From Sanderia malayensis (Eukaryota; Cnidaria; Scyphozoa; Semaeostomeae; Pelagiidae), in contig RQOL01000906.1 of NCBI GenBank assembly GCA_013076295.1, forward strand, positions 6,390,297-6,454,296: a stretch of 64,000 nt of DNA, read 5' to 3'. The notes under the pieces were generated by a model. The model saw only the letters and a program-made list of their open reading frames with translations, did not search any database and was not told the DNA's origin. Positions 1-10,399 of the stretch are shown here, one piece after another (position 1 is the stretch's first letter; every line of letters starts with the position of its first letter). The position numbers and the translations under genes were made by a program.

Positions 1-394
1 AGGCTAAAACTACAGAACATAAATTGCACTGTGGGAGAAACGAACCATTATTATAACTTTGAGTTGAGTAAAAACAACTTGTTTACAACGCTCGTTCTCA
101 AGAATTTTAGTCGCGTGCTTGCTATTGATGTGCAGCATTGTGTTTTCAAGGTGTTAATAAATGATAGAGCCAGATCTACCTGATCATGCTGGTTTATCAG
201 AGATTTTCCAGTGAAAGTGCAGCTCTGGGGCTGCGCGACGGAACCTTTGAAGATTTTCCATCACGTCCCCTTTGTCGAGAATTCATTTTTCACCGGGCGC
301 ATCTGCATCAATTAACTTATTAGTGCGGCCCTTCTGTGAGATGTCAACGTACATCAACTTTATCGAGTTTTTCAGTGTGGTGCGCCCTCCCCCA
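1..394. other. Left flank of the nested Gypsy insertion, no gene called
   Basis: I recognise no domain here. A short plus-strand open stretch lies around 190-320, but nothing identifies it. Because a 5-bp target duplication (395-399 and 10347-10351) brackets the next 9.9 kb, this stretch was originally continuous with the sequence at 10352, which holds a transposase-like pseudogene. It may be the upstream part of that gene. Confidence 0.4.
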
Positions 395-399
395 TAGTC
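395..399. repeat. Target site duplication of Gypsy-2, left copy (tagtc)
   Basis: The same five bases directly follow the right LTR at 10347-10351. Confidence 0.65.
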
Positions 400-450
400 A
401 ATCACTAGTAAAATTACAACAATAAACCAAGAATAAAACATAGAACAATT
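400..450 (-). repeat. Gypsy-2 3' LTR, distal part (split by Gypsy-1)
   Basis: It is identical to 10260-10310 of the 5' LTR. It ends in caatt, which is repeated on the other side of Gypsy-1, where the LTR resumes. Confidence 0.85.
446..450. repeat. Target site duplication of Gypsy-1, left copy (caatt)
   Basis: It is repeated at 5171-5175. Removing one copy plus Gypsy-1 restores the Gypsy-2 LTR. Confidence 0.9.
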
Positions 451-862
451 TTAGTAATTTAGTAATGCTGAAGTAGCTACTATAATCACTAATCGAAATA
501 GGTTACAAGACACTTACCCAGCTTTCGTAGTTGCTTTGAAGTTTGTAGTCAGAAGGCTCGAAGAGAAACGATGTCAATTTCTTTCTTGTGTGTATGATAC
601 CAAAATTAATGCTTAATTAATTAACTACTAACTGAGTAACTAAATGTTGCGTTTGATTAAATATAAGTTGCGATGTTGGGTGTGTGTAAATACTTAAGCA
701 AATAAGGTTAAGAGTAGGTTATGGTTAGGCGTTTGACTATAAAAGGCTAATGAATATGTTTGTTTAGATAATAGTTGATAAATATGGTTAAGTGTTAGGA
801 TGCGTGTTATGATTCGCTAGTTAGTTGAAGTGCTCGTTGGTAAGGCTGCTGAGCACACTACA
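451..862 (-). repeat. Gypsy-1 3' LTR (412 bp)
   Basis: It is a near-perfect match to 4759-5170. The minus-strand start is TGTAGTGTGC and the end is ATTACTAA, so the 3' terminus lacks the usual CA. Confidence 0.93.
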
Positions 863-865
863 ATA

Positions 866-876
866 GCTCCCCTCCT
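866..876 (-). other. Gypsy-1 polypurine tract
   Basis: The minus strand reads AGGAGGGGAGC just before the 3' LTR, the expected primer site for plus-strand DNA. Confidence 0.75.
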
Positions 877-969
877 AGAAGGCGAGCGGAGTGAAGCATT
901 CGATATAGCGAATAAAATACGAAATGATTACTATTATGATATAAAAGTGAAATAATGTGCTTAACAGTT

Positions 970-3900
970 TTAAGAGTCAAATCCGTAACGAACGGGAAAA
1001 TGGACGTGTCTTCCAGAGCGAGTTGTGCGCTGGAGAGGGGGCTGGGCGGGCAGTTGTTGTGGAGGTGGTTGTGGTTCGGTAGATGCGGTAGTAAGTGGGG
1101 CGTTTTCTGAAAGCAGAGGTGGTGGCGATGTAAGAGGTAGATAGGCCGTGTCGAGGTGTGCGACTTTGAGGCGGTCAATGCTGACTGTATTAGGTTTGCC
1201 TTTGATGTCGAGTAAGAAATGCTTGTTGGTGCGATGAAGAACTTTGTAAGGGCCATCGTAAGGTGCTTGCAAAGGCTTTCGGACAGCATCGTGTCGAGCG
1301 AAGACGTGTGTGCAGGAGGCAAGGTCAGTTGGTATGTGCGGAGAGGGTGATTGTTGGCGAAGTGGAATTGCAGATAACTTTTGCATGACTAGCTGAAGAC
1401 GATGAGCGTAGTTGGCTGGATCGAGGTCTGATTGGTTGCGAGACGGAGTAAAGAATTCGCCAGGTAAACGTAAAGTTGTTCCAAAGACGAGCTGAGAAGG
1501 TGTGCAATCGAGATCGGCTTTAATGGTATTACGAATTGAAAGAAGGACGAGGGGCAATGCTTCAGACCATTTGCTTGCATCTGGGTGTGCTTTCAAGGAG
1601 GACTTGAGTTGGCGATGAAATCGTTCTACCATACCGTTTGCACATGGGTGGTATGAGGTAGTGCGTATACGTTTAATGCCAAGGAGTGTTGTGAGTGTTT
1701 TGAAGAGCGAAGATTCAAATTGTGCGCCGCGGTCGGTCGTAATGGTGGATGGGATACCGAAATGAGAAATCCAATGTTGAAGGAAGTGACGTGCGACAGT
1801 TTCAGCTGTGATATCGGCGATTGGAATTGCTACTGGCCATCGTGTAAATCGATCGATACAAGTGAGTAGATATCGAAATCCGTTCGAAGGTGGAAGTGGA
1901 CCTACGAGATCGATATGTACGTGATCAAATCGAGCATCTGGGGTAGCAAATGTGCCAATAGGTGCGACGGTGTGACGTTGAATTTTGGATCGTTGACAAG
2001 GAATGCAGGAACGAGTCCAACGTCGAAGGTCTGTGTTGATGTTAGGCCAAACGTAGCGTGCGGTGATTAGATTCTGTGTGGCGCGAATACCCGGATGAGA
2101 TAGAGAATGCAAGTGATCGAAGATGGAACGACGAAAAGGGACTGGAACGTATGGACGCGGAGTACTAGTCGTTGTATCACAGAGTATAGTGCCAGGGGCG
2201 TTAGGAATGGGAAATTCCTTTAATTGAAGTGAAGATGTGTCGTTCAATTGAGATAGATCTGTGTCTTCTTGTTGTGCCTTGGAGAGCAGTGTGAAATCGA
2301 TTGGGGATGCCAGGTGCAAGGAATTAACTTCAGTTCGGGACAAAGCGTCAGCAACGACATTTTCTTTGCCAGTAATGTGGCGAATGTCGGTGGTGAATTG
2401 CGATATGAAGTCAAGATGGCGGATTTCGCGAGGAGAATGACGATCGGCAGACGAGGCTAAGGCGTACGTTAATGGCTTATGGTCGGTGAGAACGTAAAAT
2501 TTGCGACCTTCCAAACAATGTCGGAAATGACGAAGTGAAAGATATACGGCGAGTAGTTCACGACCAAATGTACTATATTTGATTTCGGCGGGCTGTAATC
2601 GTTTTGAAAAGAATGAAATCGGCTGCCAAGAACCGCTAATGCGTTGTTGTAAAACAGATCCTATGGCAACATTAGATGCATCGACCATGAGGCAATAGGG
2701 AGCATCGGGTGATGGATGTACCAGTAACGTAGCATCGGAAAGTGCTGATTTAATGGCTGTAAATGCAGCAAGTGCAGCTTCGTCGAGATGAAGGGCGTTT
2801 CTGGTGTGTTTACCGCCCAGAAGATCTGTGAGTGGTTGAACGATGGTTGCACAGTTTGGAATAAAACGACGATAAAAGTTGATTAAACCTAGGAATTCGC
2901 GCAGTTGACGTAGTGACGTAGGTGCCGGAAAATCGCGTATGGCAGAAACTTTGGTTGGCAGCGGAGAAATTCCTTCTACGGAGATGTGATGACCGAGAAA
3001 TTCTAGTGAAGATGAACCAAAGACACATTTTGCTGGGTTGATTACGACGCCAAATTCGGATAAACGAGTGAAGAGCAGATCTATATGTTGAAGGTGTTCT
3101 GCTTCTGAAGCGCTGGCAATTAGTAAGTCATCAATATAAGCGTAAACAAAGTCAAGACCATGTAAAACTTGATTAATAAAACGTTGAAATGTTTGTGCAG
3201 CATTACGTAGACCAAATGGCATGCGGACAAACTCAAATAATCCGAAGGGGGTAGTAATAGCAGTTTTGGGAATATCAGCAGGTTCCACTGGGATTTGATG
3301 GTAGGCGCGGACGAGATCAATTTTTGAAAATATTGTTTTTCCATGTAGCATTGTTGTAAAATCTTGAATATGTGGAATGGGGTAACGGTCCGGAATTGTG
3401 ACATTGTTAAGTGCGCGGTAATCACCACATGGTCTCCAATCTCCTGGGGTTGGCTTAGGGACCATGTGAAGTGGAGAGGACCAACTGCTATTTGAGGGCC
3501 GAATGATACCAAGTTGGAGCATGTGATCGAATTCACGTTTGGCTATTGCCAATCGATCAGGTGCAAGACGGCGTGGACGGCTGAAGACAGGAGGACCTTT
3601 TGTTTCAATGTGGTGTGTAACATTATGTTTAACTGCTGATTCGTCATAGTTTGGTCTTGTTATTGAATTAAATTTAGTAAGAAGTTCCTTGTATTTTTGG
3701 TTAACGTCGGGAATCGCAAACATTAGCTGAGGTGAAGTCTCTGATGAAGGAATGCCTTGAATTTTTAAATTAGTTGTTGTATCGAATAATAGACGATGAC
3801 GAACGTTAACATTTAACGAAAAATATGAAAGGAAATCGGCTCCAATAATAGGTGTGGGAATATCCGCAATAATAAAAATCCAACGAAAGAGTCGACGCAA

Positions 3901-4140
3901 ACCAAGGTTCAAGGTTAACGATCGTTCACCATACGTTGCAATGGACGAGTTATTAACGGCTTGAAGTTGAAGGTTAGTGACCTGGTTACGTTTGTCCGAA
4001 GGACGACATGGAATAACACTAACGGATGCGCCGGTATCTACTAAAAATCTAATTCCCGAATAACGGTCGGTGACGTAGTAGAGACGACTATTGTGTAATG
4101 TGCCAGAGGGTCTTGTCGCCGCTAAACTCTGGCTTGGCCG
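970..4140 (-). CDS. pol: Gypsy-1 Pol polyprotein (protease, RT, RNase H, integrase)
   Basis: The frame is open from the slippery site to the stop at 970. It has no own ATG until 3912, as expected for a Gag-Pol fusion. The aspartic protease site DTGAS is near 4025-4038, with the closing IIGADFL after 3912. Counting from 3912, RT has YIDD at residues 259-262 and RNase H has D411, E452 and D477. The integrase has the H2C2 finger (H602, H606, C636, C639) and a DD35E triad (D668, D727, E763). I see no stop or frameshift, so all enzymes look complete. The C-terminal tail is Pro-rich. Protease, RT and RNase H make the cDNA and integrase inserts it. Confidence 0.95.
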   Translation of the reverse strand, partial: RPSQSLAATRPSGTLHNSRLYYVTDRYSGIRFLVDTGASVSVIPCRPSDKRNQVTNLQLQAVNNSSIATYGERSLTLNLGLRRLFRWIFIIADIPTPIIGADFLSYFSLNVNVRHRLLFDTTTNLKIQGIPSSETSPQLMFAIPDVNQKYKELLTKFNSITRPNYDESAVKHNVTHHIETKGPPVFSRPRRLAPDRLAIAKREFDHMLQLGIIRPSNSSWSSPLHMVPKPTPGDWRPCGDYRALNNVTIPDRYPIPHIQDFTTMLHGKTIFSKIDLVRAYHQIPVEPADIPKTAITTPFGLFEFVRMPFGLRNAAQTFQRFINQVLHGLDFVYAYIDDLLIASASEAEHLQHIDLLFTRLSEFGVVINPAKCVFGSSSLEFLGHHISVEGISPLPTKVSAIRDFPAPTSLRQLREFLGLINFYRRFIPNCATIVQPLTDLLGGKHTRNALHLDEAALAAFTAIKSALSDATLLVHPSPDAPYCLMVDASNVAIGSVLQQRISGSWQPISFFSKRLQPAEIKYSTFGRELLAVYLSLRHFRHCLEGRKFYVLTDHKPLTYALASSADRHSPREIRHLDFISQFTTDIRHITGKENVVADALSRTEVNSLHLASPIDFTLLSKAQQEDTDLSQLNDTSSLQLKEFPIPNAPGTILCDTTTSTPRPYVPVPFRRSIFDHLHSLSHPGIRATQNLITARYVWPNINTDLRRWTRSCIPCQRSKIQRHTVAPIGTFATPDARFDHVHIDLVGPLPPSNGFRYLLTCIDRFTRWPVAIPIADITAETVARHFLQHWISHFGIPSTITTDRGAQFESSLFKTLTTLLGIKRIRTTSYHPCANGMVERFHRQLKSSLKAHPDASKWSEALPLVLLSIRNTIKADLDCTPSQLVFGTTLRLPGEFFTPSRNQSDLDPANYAHRLQLVMQKLSAIPLRQQSPSPHIPTDLASCTHVFARHDAVRKPLQAPYDGPYKVLHRTNKHFLLDIKGKPNTVSIDRLKVAHLDTAYLPLTSPPPLLSENAPLTTASTEPQPPPQQLPAQPPLQRTTRSGRHVHFPVRYGFDS

Positions 4141-4508
4141 TTTCCCTGTTGTTGTGCACTGTGAGCTGGCTGTGGAGGAGCAGTAGGGGTTACGTCAGCA
4201 ACGTATGAGCAAGGTGGTGTGCAACGATGGGCCTGTGGACCGAACCTCTTATGATACCAGCATATTGGCTGTGGCATGAAGTCCGGACGACTGGGAGAAC
4301 GGAAACGCTGTCTGCTGAAGTTGTTTCGAAATGGCGATCGTGAGCGTTGAGAATAATTTGGTCTTCGAAAATTGGATTCGGAATTAATTTGGGTAGTGAG
4401 AGCTTCTACCTGTTTGGTTAACTGATTGATTTGCAATTGGAGAAGGGATGTCATATTTTTGTTGGTATATTTCCTTTGTATTTTTTTGTAGGCCTCTTTT
4501 GACTGCAA
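4122..4508 (-). CDS. gag: Gypsy-1 Gag, C-terminal zinc-finger part
   Basis: About 128 codons are open here. The frame is open from 4538 with no ATG; the first in-frame ATG is at 4454. A coiled-coil-like segment (residues 20-45) is followed by an Arg/Ser-rich stretch. Then comes a Cys-His cluster with C83, H86, C96 and C100, as in the nucleocapsid end of many invertebrate Gypsy Gags. A normal capsid region is missing: only about 220 bp separate the primer site from the stop before this frame. Gag may be deleted or may start unconventionally. The ORF ends just past the slippery site, overlapping pol. Confidence 0.7.
   Translation of the reverse strand: MQSKEAYKKIQRKYTNKNMTSLLQLQINQLTKQVEALTTQINSESNFRRPNYSQRSRSPFRNNFSRQRFRSPSRPDFMPQPICWYHKRFGPQAHRCTPPCSYVADVTPTAPPQPAHSAQQQGNGQARV
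4140..4146 (-). promoter_or_regulatory. -1 programmed frameshift site between Gypsy-1 gag and pol
   Basis: On the minus strand the heptamer is GGGAAAC, read in the gag frame as xxG GGA AAC. This is the X XXY YYZ form of retroviral slippery sites. Slipping back one base leads exactly into the pol frame, while gag stops at TAG six codons later. A downstream stimulator structure was not checked. Confidence 0.75.
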
Positions 4509-4738
4509 AGGTGGTTCACGCTGAGGGTGACGAATGTCTCAAAAACTTGTGAAATTGTTTATATGTTTGCACGTTGTAAATTGCCGCGTGTGTGATTAGC
4601 TCAATCGATAAAATGCAAAATAATGTATATGTGTTTTTATTACGGTATTGTTCTTTTTCGTATGCTTCGGCCAAGTTAAGATAATACGTATGCAGCGTAA
4701 ATATACAAAGCAATTAAGAACGAAAGCTGTTCCTTCGG

Positions 4739-4756
4739 GTCACGTCGTGGTCACCA
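4739..4756 (-). other. Gypsy-1 primer binding site
   Basis: Two bases after the 5' LTR the minus strand reads TGGTGACCACGACGTGAC. The TGG start fits pairing with the CCA end of a tRNA. I do not assign the tRNA. Confidence 0.7.
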
Positions 4757-4758
4757 AT

Positions 4759-5170
4759 TTAGTAATTTAGTAATGCTGAAGTAGCTACTATAATCACTAA
4801 TCGAAATAGGTTACAAGACACTTACCCAGCTTTCGTAGTTGCTTTGAAGTTTGTAGTCAGAAGGCTCGAAGAGAAACGATGTCAATTTCTTTCTTGTGTG
4901 TATGATACCAAAATTAATGCTTAATTAATTAACTACTAACTGAGTAACTAAATGTTGCGTTCGATTAAATATAAGTTGCGATGTTGGGTGTGTGTAAATA
5001 CTTAAGCAAATAAGGTTAAGAGTAGGTTATGGTTAGGCGTTTGACTATAAAAGGCTAATGAATATGTTTGTTTAGATAATAGTTGATAAATATGGTTAAG
5101 TGTTAGGATGCGTGTTATGATTCGCTAGTTAGTTGAAGTGCTCGTTGGTAAGGCTGCTGAGCACACTACA
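4759..5170 (-). repeat. Gypsy-1 5' LTR (412 bp)
   Basis: This copy should hold the promoter for genomic RNA. A TATA-like stretch (minus TTTATAGTC near 5044-5052) lies inside the LTR. It is followed downstream on the minus strand by the primer binding site. Confidence 0.93.
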
Positions 5171-5175
5171 CAATT
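5171..5175. repeat. Target site duplication of Gypsy-1, right copy (caatt)
   Basis: It matches 446-450. Confidence 0.9.
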
Positions 5176-5211
5176 ACTTTAAATTAACACATGACGAGCA
5201 CACACGTGACA
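5176..5211 (-). repeat. Gypsy-2 3' LTR, proximal part
   Basis: This continues the LTR broken at 450. It matches 10311-10346 except for two substitutions. On the minus strand the LTR starts TGTCACGTG directly after the purine tract at 5213-5222. Confidence 0.85.
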
Positions 5212-5212
5212 T

Positions 5213-5222
5213 CTTCCCCTCC
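5213..5222 (-). other. Gypsy-2 polypurine tract
   Basis: The minus strand reads GGAGGGGAAG immediately before the 3' LTR start, where plus-strand priming is expected in LTR retrotransposons. Confidence 0.7.
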
Positions 5223-5231
5223 GTAACTGTT

Positions 5232-8200
5232 TCAATGCACCACAAATTCTCCAAAGCGCTGAGGTGGTTGAATAACTTGGCGAAGGCGGGGTGGTCTGGC
5301 AGTGGGTTCATTAATCCCAACCTCTTCTGGGTTGCGCAGGTCATTACGTTCTGAAATGGTTATACCTGGGGTTTCAGATACCGGATGAAAGATTTGACCC
5401 TGATCCAGCAGGGTGGGGCATAATTTAATTTGGTTGTGGTGGACTACCCTGGCTTTCCCATCACTGGATCGAATTCTATAATTAACCTCTGTCCTGGAAA
5501 CTATTTCAAATGGTCCAGTCCACTTCGTCCCGAATTTCCATTTCTTAGGGCGACGTAACCAAACACTAAGTCCAACTTCATAAGGTTTCCAGTTTTTGTG
5601 ACCTTGGTTATACGATGTTGTTTGTCTATTTCTAGCCGTCTCAAGGTTTTTCTGTGCTAACTGGTTGGCTAACTGTATTGCTTTCCGTAATGATCGACTA
5701 TACTCGGATTGGCTATTTACATTTTGCAAAAGTTCCACTTCGATAGGCATGCGCGCAGGATGTCCAAATACTAATTCATGTGGTGAAAACCCCGTCGACT
5801 CTTGTATACTGGTGTTATAGGCGAAAACAGCTTGATCTAACCATAGGCCCCAGTTCCCCTGATGTTCTGAGACAAAGTTAGTAAGAATTTCCTGTAGCGT
5901 GCGATTTTGTCACTCGACTAATCCGTCTCCCTGCGGGTGGTATGCAGTAGTCCGAGACTTCTTAATGCACATGATATTATAAATTTCGTGCATTAAGTTG
6001 CTTTCGAAGTTTCGACCTTGATCAAAATGCAATATAGATGGTGGACCAAAACGAGAAAATACGCGCGATACAAGGGTTTGTGCCACCGTAGAGGCCTTTT
6101 GGTCTGGTGTTGGGAATGCCTCACACCATTTAGTGAAATGGTCCATGAGGACAAGAATATGCTTATTGCCGCGAGCTGTTTCTGAAATTGGCCCCATGTA
6201 ATCGACAGCCCAAAAAACAAAAGGTTCCCTAACTTGGATGGGCTTCAACGGTGCTTTGGTTTGCTTCGAATCATGTTTTATTTGGCTACATTGTTGGCAT
6301 TGATGAATAAATTGTTTGATGGAAGAGTTCATCCTGGGCCAAAAGAAACGTTCTCTTGCGCGCAAAATCGTGCGTGTCATTCCCATATGGCCAGCTGATG
6401 GGCAGTTATGTAAGCCATCAAGCACGCGGGGAATTAAACCGTCCGGAATGACTAGTAATTCGCGGTTAAAACCTTGTTTAGCAATTCGTTTTTTGACTAA
6501 CAGGCCTTTACTGATATACAAGTGGTCCCAAAAGTCCCAAAATGGTCGCAGTTGCGAATTGTTTTGCCAGACAAATAGAGGTGGTTTAGGCAACTTTTGC
6601 TCAATCAAGGCTTTGACAATTTGAATAGCTGGATCACAACGCTGGGCTTGACACAAATCTACGTCAGGTGTTAAATTAACTAAACCACTAATGTTAGGGA
6701 TATCAGGGCTAATTGGCTTCGAGGCTGTGACTGTATAGTGGTTTAGTCTAGAAAGAGCATCGGCATTTTGGTTTGATGCGCCCGGTCGATGTTTTACGGT
6801 GAATTGAAATTCTTGGAGGTCCATTATCCACCGCGCAATGCGACCTTTGGGCTCGATTGAATGCAGCCACTTTAACGCGCGGTTATCAGTCAAAATTTGA
6901 AATTCCAGTCCCACTAAGTACGCCCGGAAATGTTTGGTAGCAAATACAATGGCCAAGGCCTCTTTTTCCATGGCCGCGTAATTTTGCTCGCGCGGTGATA
7001 GAGTATAGTTTGCGTAAGAAATAACATGCTCATGCCCTTGTTCGTCATACTGAGTAAGCACCGCGCCAAGACCCACGTTTGAAGCATCGGTTTGTAATGT
7101 AAAAGGCAAGTCGAAATTAGGGTAGGCCAAAACTGGCGCGGAACAAAGTAGTCGTTTCAAGTTGTCAAATGCAGTTTGGTGTGAGCTAGTCCATTTAAAA
7201 CGCATGTTCTTTTTTGTGAGAACAGTGAGTGGCGAGGCAACAGTAGCAAAATTTGGGATGAAGCGCCTATAATAGCCCGCTAAACCCAGGAAAGATCAAA
7301 GTTTTTCTACAGTTTTGGGGGCTGGCAAATCACGTACCGCTTTGATTTTATTCGGGTCAGTGTGTACACCGGTACTAGAAACAGTATGGCCTAGGTAGAC
7401 GACTTTTTTAGCAGCAAAAGAGCATTTCGAGGATTTTACGCGGATATTGTGTTCACGTAAACGTTGTAAAACAGTTTTGAGACGTGCACACTGTTGTTCA
7501 ATAGAGTTCGCATAAATGATGACATCGTCAAAGTAGCAAAGACAGATATCGTATGTTAAACCGGATAAATTATCCCGATTGCTCTAGCAAACGTTGCAGG
7601 AGCAGTCGACAAGCCATAGGGCATCCGTAGAAATTCGAATAGGCCGGCGGGTGTGATAAATGCTGTTTTTTCTCTGTCATCCGGTGACATGCTAACCTGC
7701 CAGTATCCACTGCGTAAATCTAAAGTGCTAAAATATTTATTGTCGCTCAACGAATCAAGTAGGTCGTCCACGCGAGGCAAGGGATGGGCGTCCTGTCTCG
7801 TTATTAAATTTACTTTTCGATAATCAATGCAAAAGCGATATGTGCCGTCCTTCTTTTTGACGAGCACGACAGGTGAAGCCCATGGGCTAATACTAGGCTG
7901 TATAACATTTTGCTTCAACATATCTGAGACTTGAGTATTAACTTCTTCACGAAAATGAAAAGGCAGTCGTCTGGGGTACTGACGAATGGGTGTAGAATCC
8001 CCGGTGTTAATTCTATGGGACACGACTGTGGTATGTCCAAGTTCGTTGTTAAATACATCCGGAAAAGCTAACAATGTCTCCCGGGTATGTTGTTTCTGGT
8101 GGTCTTCAAGGTCAGGACTGATGGCGGCTTCTAACTCAGCTATGTTTGTGAATCTAATTTAGGACAATTAGGTAAACTGGCACCAATAATATTATCAAAC

Positions 8201-9077
8201 GTGTTTTGGTGGGTCTGATGGGCGGTCTGTATGACGGGCCAAAATTTAGCAATTTTTTCGCCTTTGTGTAGCTCGATATCAACGTTAGAAGTGTTCAAAA
8301 GTCGAACAACAACATTTCGCGTGTTTGCTTGAGTAACCGCATACGCTGTATAAAAAGCCGTTTCGGAAGGTTCGTTTAAATTACAAATCATACCTAACTG
8401 ACTATCACAACTTTTAGGCACTCGGGCCTGAAAAACACACTCAGTACGACTTGGTATAACTACGTCATTCAGCGAGGTCACAAAAGCTGATCCATGATCA
8501 GTGGACTGTACAAATACAGGTAGTTGGCCCTCTCGGGGGGTTGAACTGGAAAATGCTGTAAACCCAGGTGGTGGCCTGCGCACAGAGTCTGGTAACGGAA
8601 TTAATGGGGTACTACCATGCGACCCAACAAGACAATAAGAATTTCCTAAGGTAGCTAGCTGTAGTAGGTTAGAGGTGAGAAAATCCCATCCAAGACGCAT
8701 TGAAGATTTTGCAGTACATTGTCACACACTATAAATTCGCCCGAATAACACAAATCACTACACGGAAATTTAAGGGAGACAACTACTGAGCCCAGAGAGT
8801 TCAAAGGTTGTCCCGTAATAGAAATACATGTGTTGGAAATACTTCTGAGAATGGGGCATGGCTGATTGCGCTGTTTACAGTTTTCAGAGATTTGCTGAAA
8901 CACAGCCGAACTGATAATGGACTTCATTGAACCTGTGTCAATGAGTGCCGATACCCCAATATTGGAAATTTCGCAAAATAGCAAGGGTTGGCGAGCAGAA
9001 TAAAACTTTTGACCTGAGGGGGAAACAGAAGTATCTCCAACAGAAAATACAGAGGGGTGCTGATCGCTCCAGCCCAT
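5232..9077 (-). pseudogene. pol: Gypsy-2 pol, broken
   Basis: The protease (LIDTGSMKS near 8940) begins at an ATG overlapping the gag stop (TAATG, 9079-9075). The frame shifts near 8690 into the protease end and linker (8140-8700), then resumes as RT (7556-8074). The RT catalytic YFDD is readable at about 7520-7530 in another frame. RNase H and integrase are open at 5910-7205. An in-frame TGA at about 5907-5909, probably from CGA, cuts the integrase at the GLVE motif. The same frame continues to 5232 with the integrase C-terminal region. At least three frameshifts and one stop make it non-functional. Confidence 0.9.
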
Positions 9078-10082
9078 TAACGAGGCACCCCTTGATAGTT
9101 TAAAGTCAATGATTTACTACGATCTTCTTGGCTTTCTTGTTCTCTTTCTCTCCATCCCCTTCGGCGGTTGGTGGCACATTCATTGGTCGTGTGTCCCCAG
9201 CCGGAACACACGGGGCATCGGGCAGCGGCTGACGGGCACTGGCGGGCAATATGGCCTTCCCTGCGGCATCTGAAGCAACGCACACCGTTGGTGCGGGGTG
9301 TGGGCACGGCAGGGGTAGGTGCCGCCAAGGCGGCCACGAGGTCAGCTTGACCGGAGGTGAGGGCTGTCATCATGTCGGCCAGCTTGGCAATTTGTTGTTG
9401 CTGCTGCTCCTGCTGATTCTGGAGGGCGGCCATAGCCACAGGGGGCTCAGCGGGGCCAGTGGCGCAAGTGACGAAGTCGGATTTTCCCCGAGGCAACGTC
9501 TCGATTGCCCGATAGCGTTTTGCGAAAGATACCATAGCATCCAAGTTGGCACGGGCTCCGTTTCCAAAAGCTTCATTTGGATGGTTGCTGGAAGGCCTTT
9601 CATGAACTGTCGTTTTAACAACGCATCGTAGGCATCGGCAGATAAATCCGGTTCGGCATCCGTGAATGACGCTTTTAAACGCCACAAAAACAGTGCTGGA
9701 TCCTCTGAGGGCTGCAGGGTAGATTCTTCAAAGGCACGATGTCGTTCACGATCCACAGCCGGGGTGAAGCATTGTCGTAGACTGGCTGTCAAGTGAGGAA
9801 AAGTATCCTTCTCGCCTGCCTCCAGTGAATCGTAATACGTTGCGGCATGGCCATGTAAAAAGGCGGACAATTTGGCTAGGCGTTTGGCATCGGTATCCCA
9901 GCATTGGCAAGAGCACAACGATGAAAATGCTTTAACCAAGTATCAAAATTCCCTTCACTAAAACGCTCTGGATAATATTTGCCATTGTTGGTTTGCTCTT
10001 TTGCTCCTGTCAGCAATTTGTGGCGTTCGGTAGCCAGAGAATTTAGCCGAAAGACGACGAGTTTACGCTCCGTATTCTTCAA
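9077..10082 (-). pseudogene. gag: Gypsy-2 gag, broken by two frameshifts
   Basis: Three frames carry successive parts: an N-terminal part (9895-10082), a capsid-like retrotransposon Gag domain (about 9560-9930) and a nucleocapsid part (9077-9560). The last has two CCHC knuckles, CFRCRREGHIARQC and CPVCSGWGHTTNEC. The shifts fall near 9895 and 9560. The end of gag resembles that of Gypsy-3 (63535-64000), so both belong to one clade. Confidence 0.85.
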
Positions 10083-10259
10083 TCAGAAAAATATCAACTA
10101 AACATTTATCTAAGCTTGATTACATAAGTATTACATGAATGATCTGGTTAGATCTGGTTAGTATATGTTAGCAACGGAAGATACAACGGGGAACACACTA
10201 CGCTAATGACAGACACACAGTACACAACAGTTAACACAAGACATGAAATCAACATAGTT

Positions 10260-10346
10260 AATCACTAGTAAAATTACAACAATAAACCAAGAATAAAACA
10301 TAGAACAATTACTATAAATTAACACGTGACGAGCACACACGTGACA
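10260..10346 (-). repeat. Gypsy-2 5' LTR (87 bp)
   Basis: This is the intact reference copy of the LTR. LTRs this short are unusual in Ty3/Gypsy but known, for example in mag-type elements. Confidence 0.8.
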
Positions 10347-10351
10347 TAGTC
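10347..10351. repeat. Target site duplication of Gypsy-2, right copy (tagtc)
   Basis: This matches the five bases at 395-399 on the other side of the element. Confidence 0.65.
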
Positions 10352-10399
10352 AATGCATCCAGGGTGACGTGAGAACAGAAAGGAAGTGCATAGTTTTTC

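Larger units (their letters stand above)
451..5170 (-). mobile_element. Gypsy-1: young full-length Ty3/Gypsy retrotransposon, gag shortened
   Basis: It is a 4720-bp element with two 412-bp LTRs (451-862 and 4759-5170). By my reading the LTRs differ at one position (c/t near 654/4962). The duplication caatt (446-450 and 5171-5175) lies inside the LTR of Gypsy-2. It has a primer site, a purine tract, an intact pol and a -1 frameshift signal. Only the zinc-finger end of gag is evident. There is no env. Near-identical LTRs point to a recent insertion. Confidence 0.93.
400..10346 (-). mobile_element. Gypsy-2: decayed Ty3/Gypsy LTR retrotransposon, interrupted by Gypsy-1
   Basis: The element has 87-bp LTRs. 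The 5' copy is 10260-10346. The 3' copy is 400-450 plus 5176-5211, split by the Gypsy-1 insertion. The spliced 3' LTR differs from the 5' LTR at two of 87 positions. The 5-bp repeat tagtc flanks the unit at 395-399 and 10347-10351. The internal region (5212-10259) encodes gag and pol on the minus strand, with several frameshifts and one in-frame stop. A purine tract sits beside the 3' LTR. No TGG-type primer site follows the 5' LTR, so either the LTR edge is a few bases off or priming is non-canonical. Confidence 0.85.

Noticed and set aside
4516..4713. Possible upstream gag exon of Gypsy-1
   Set aside because: No ATG, no Gag-like motif, and a different frame from the zinc-finger ORF; I treat it as 5' untranslated sequence.
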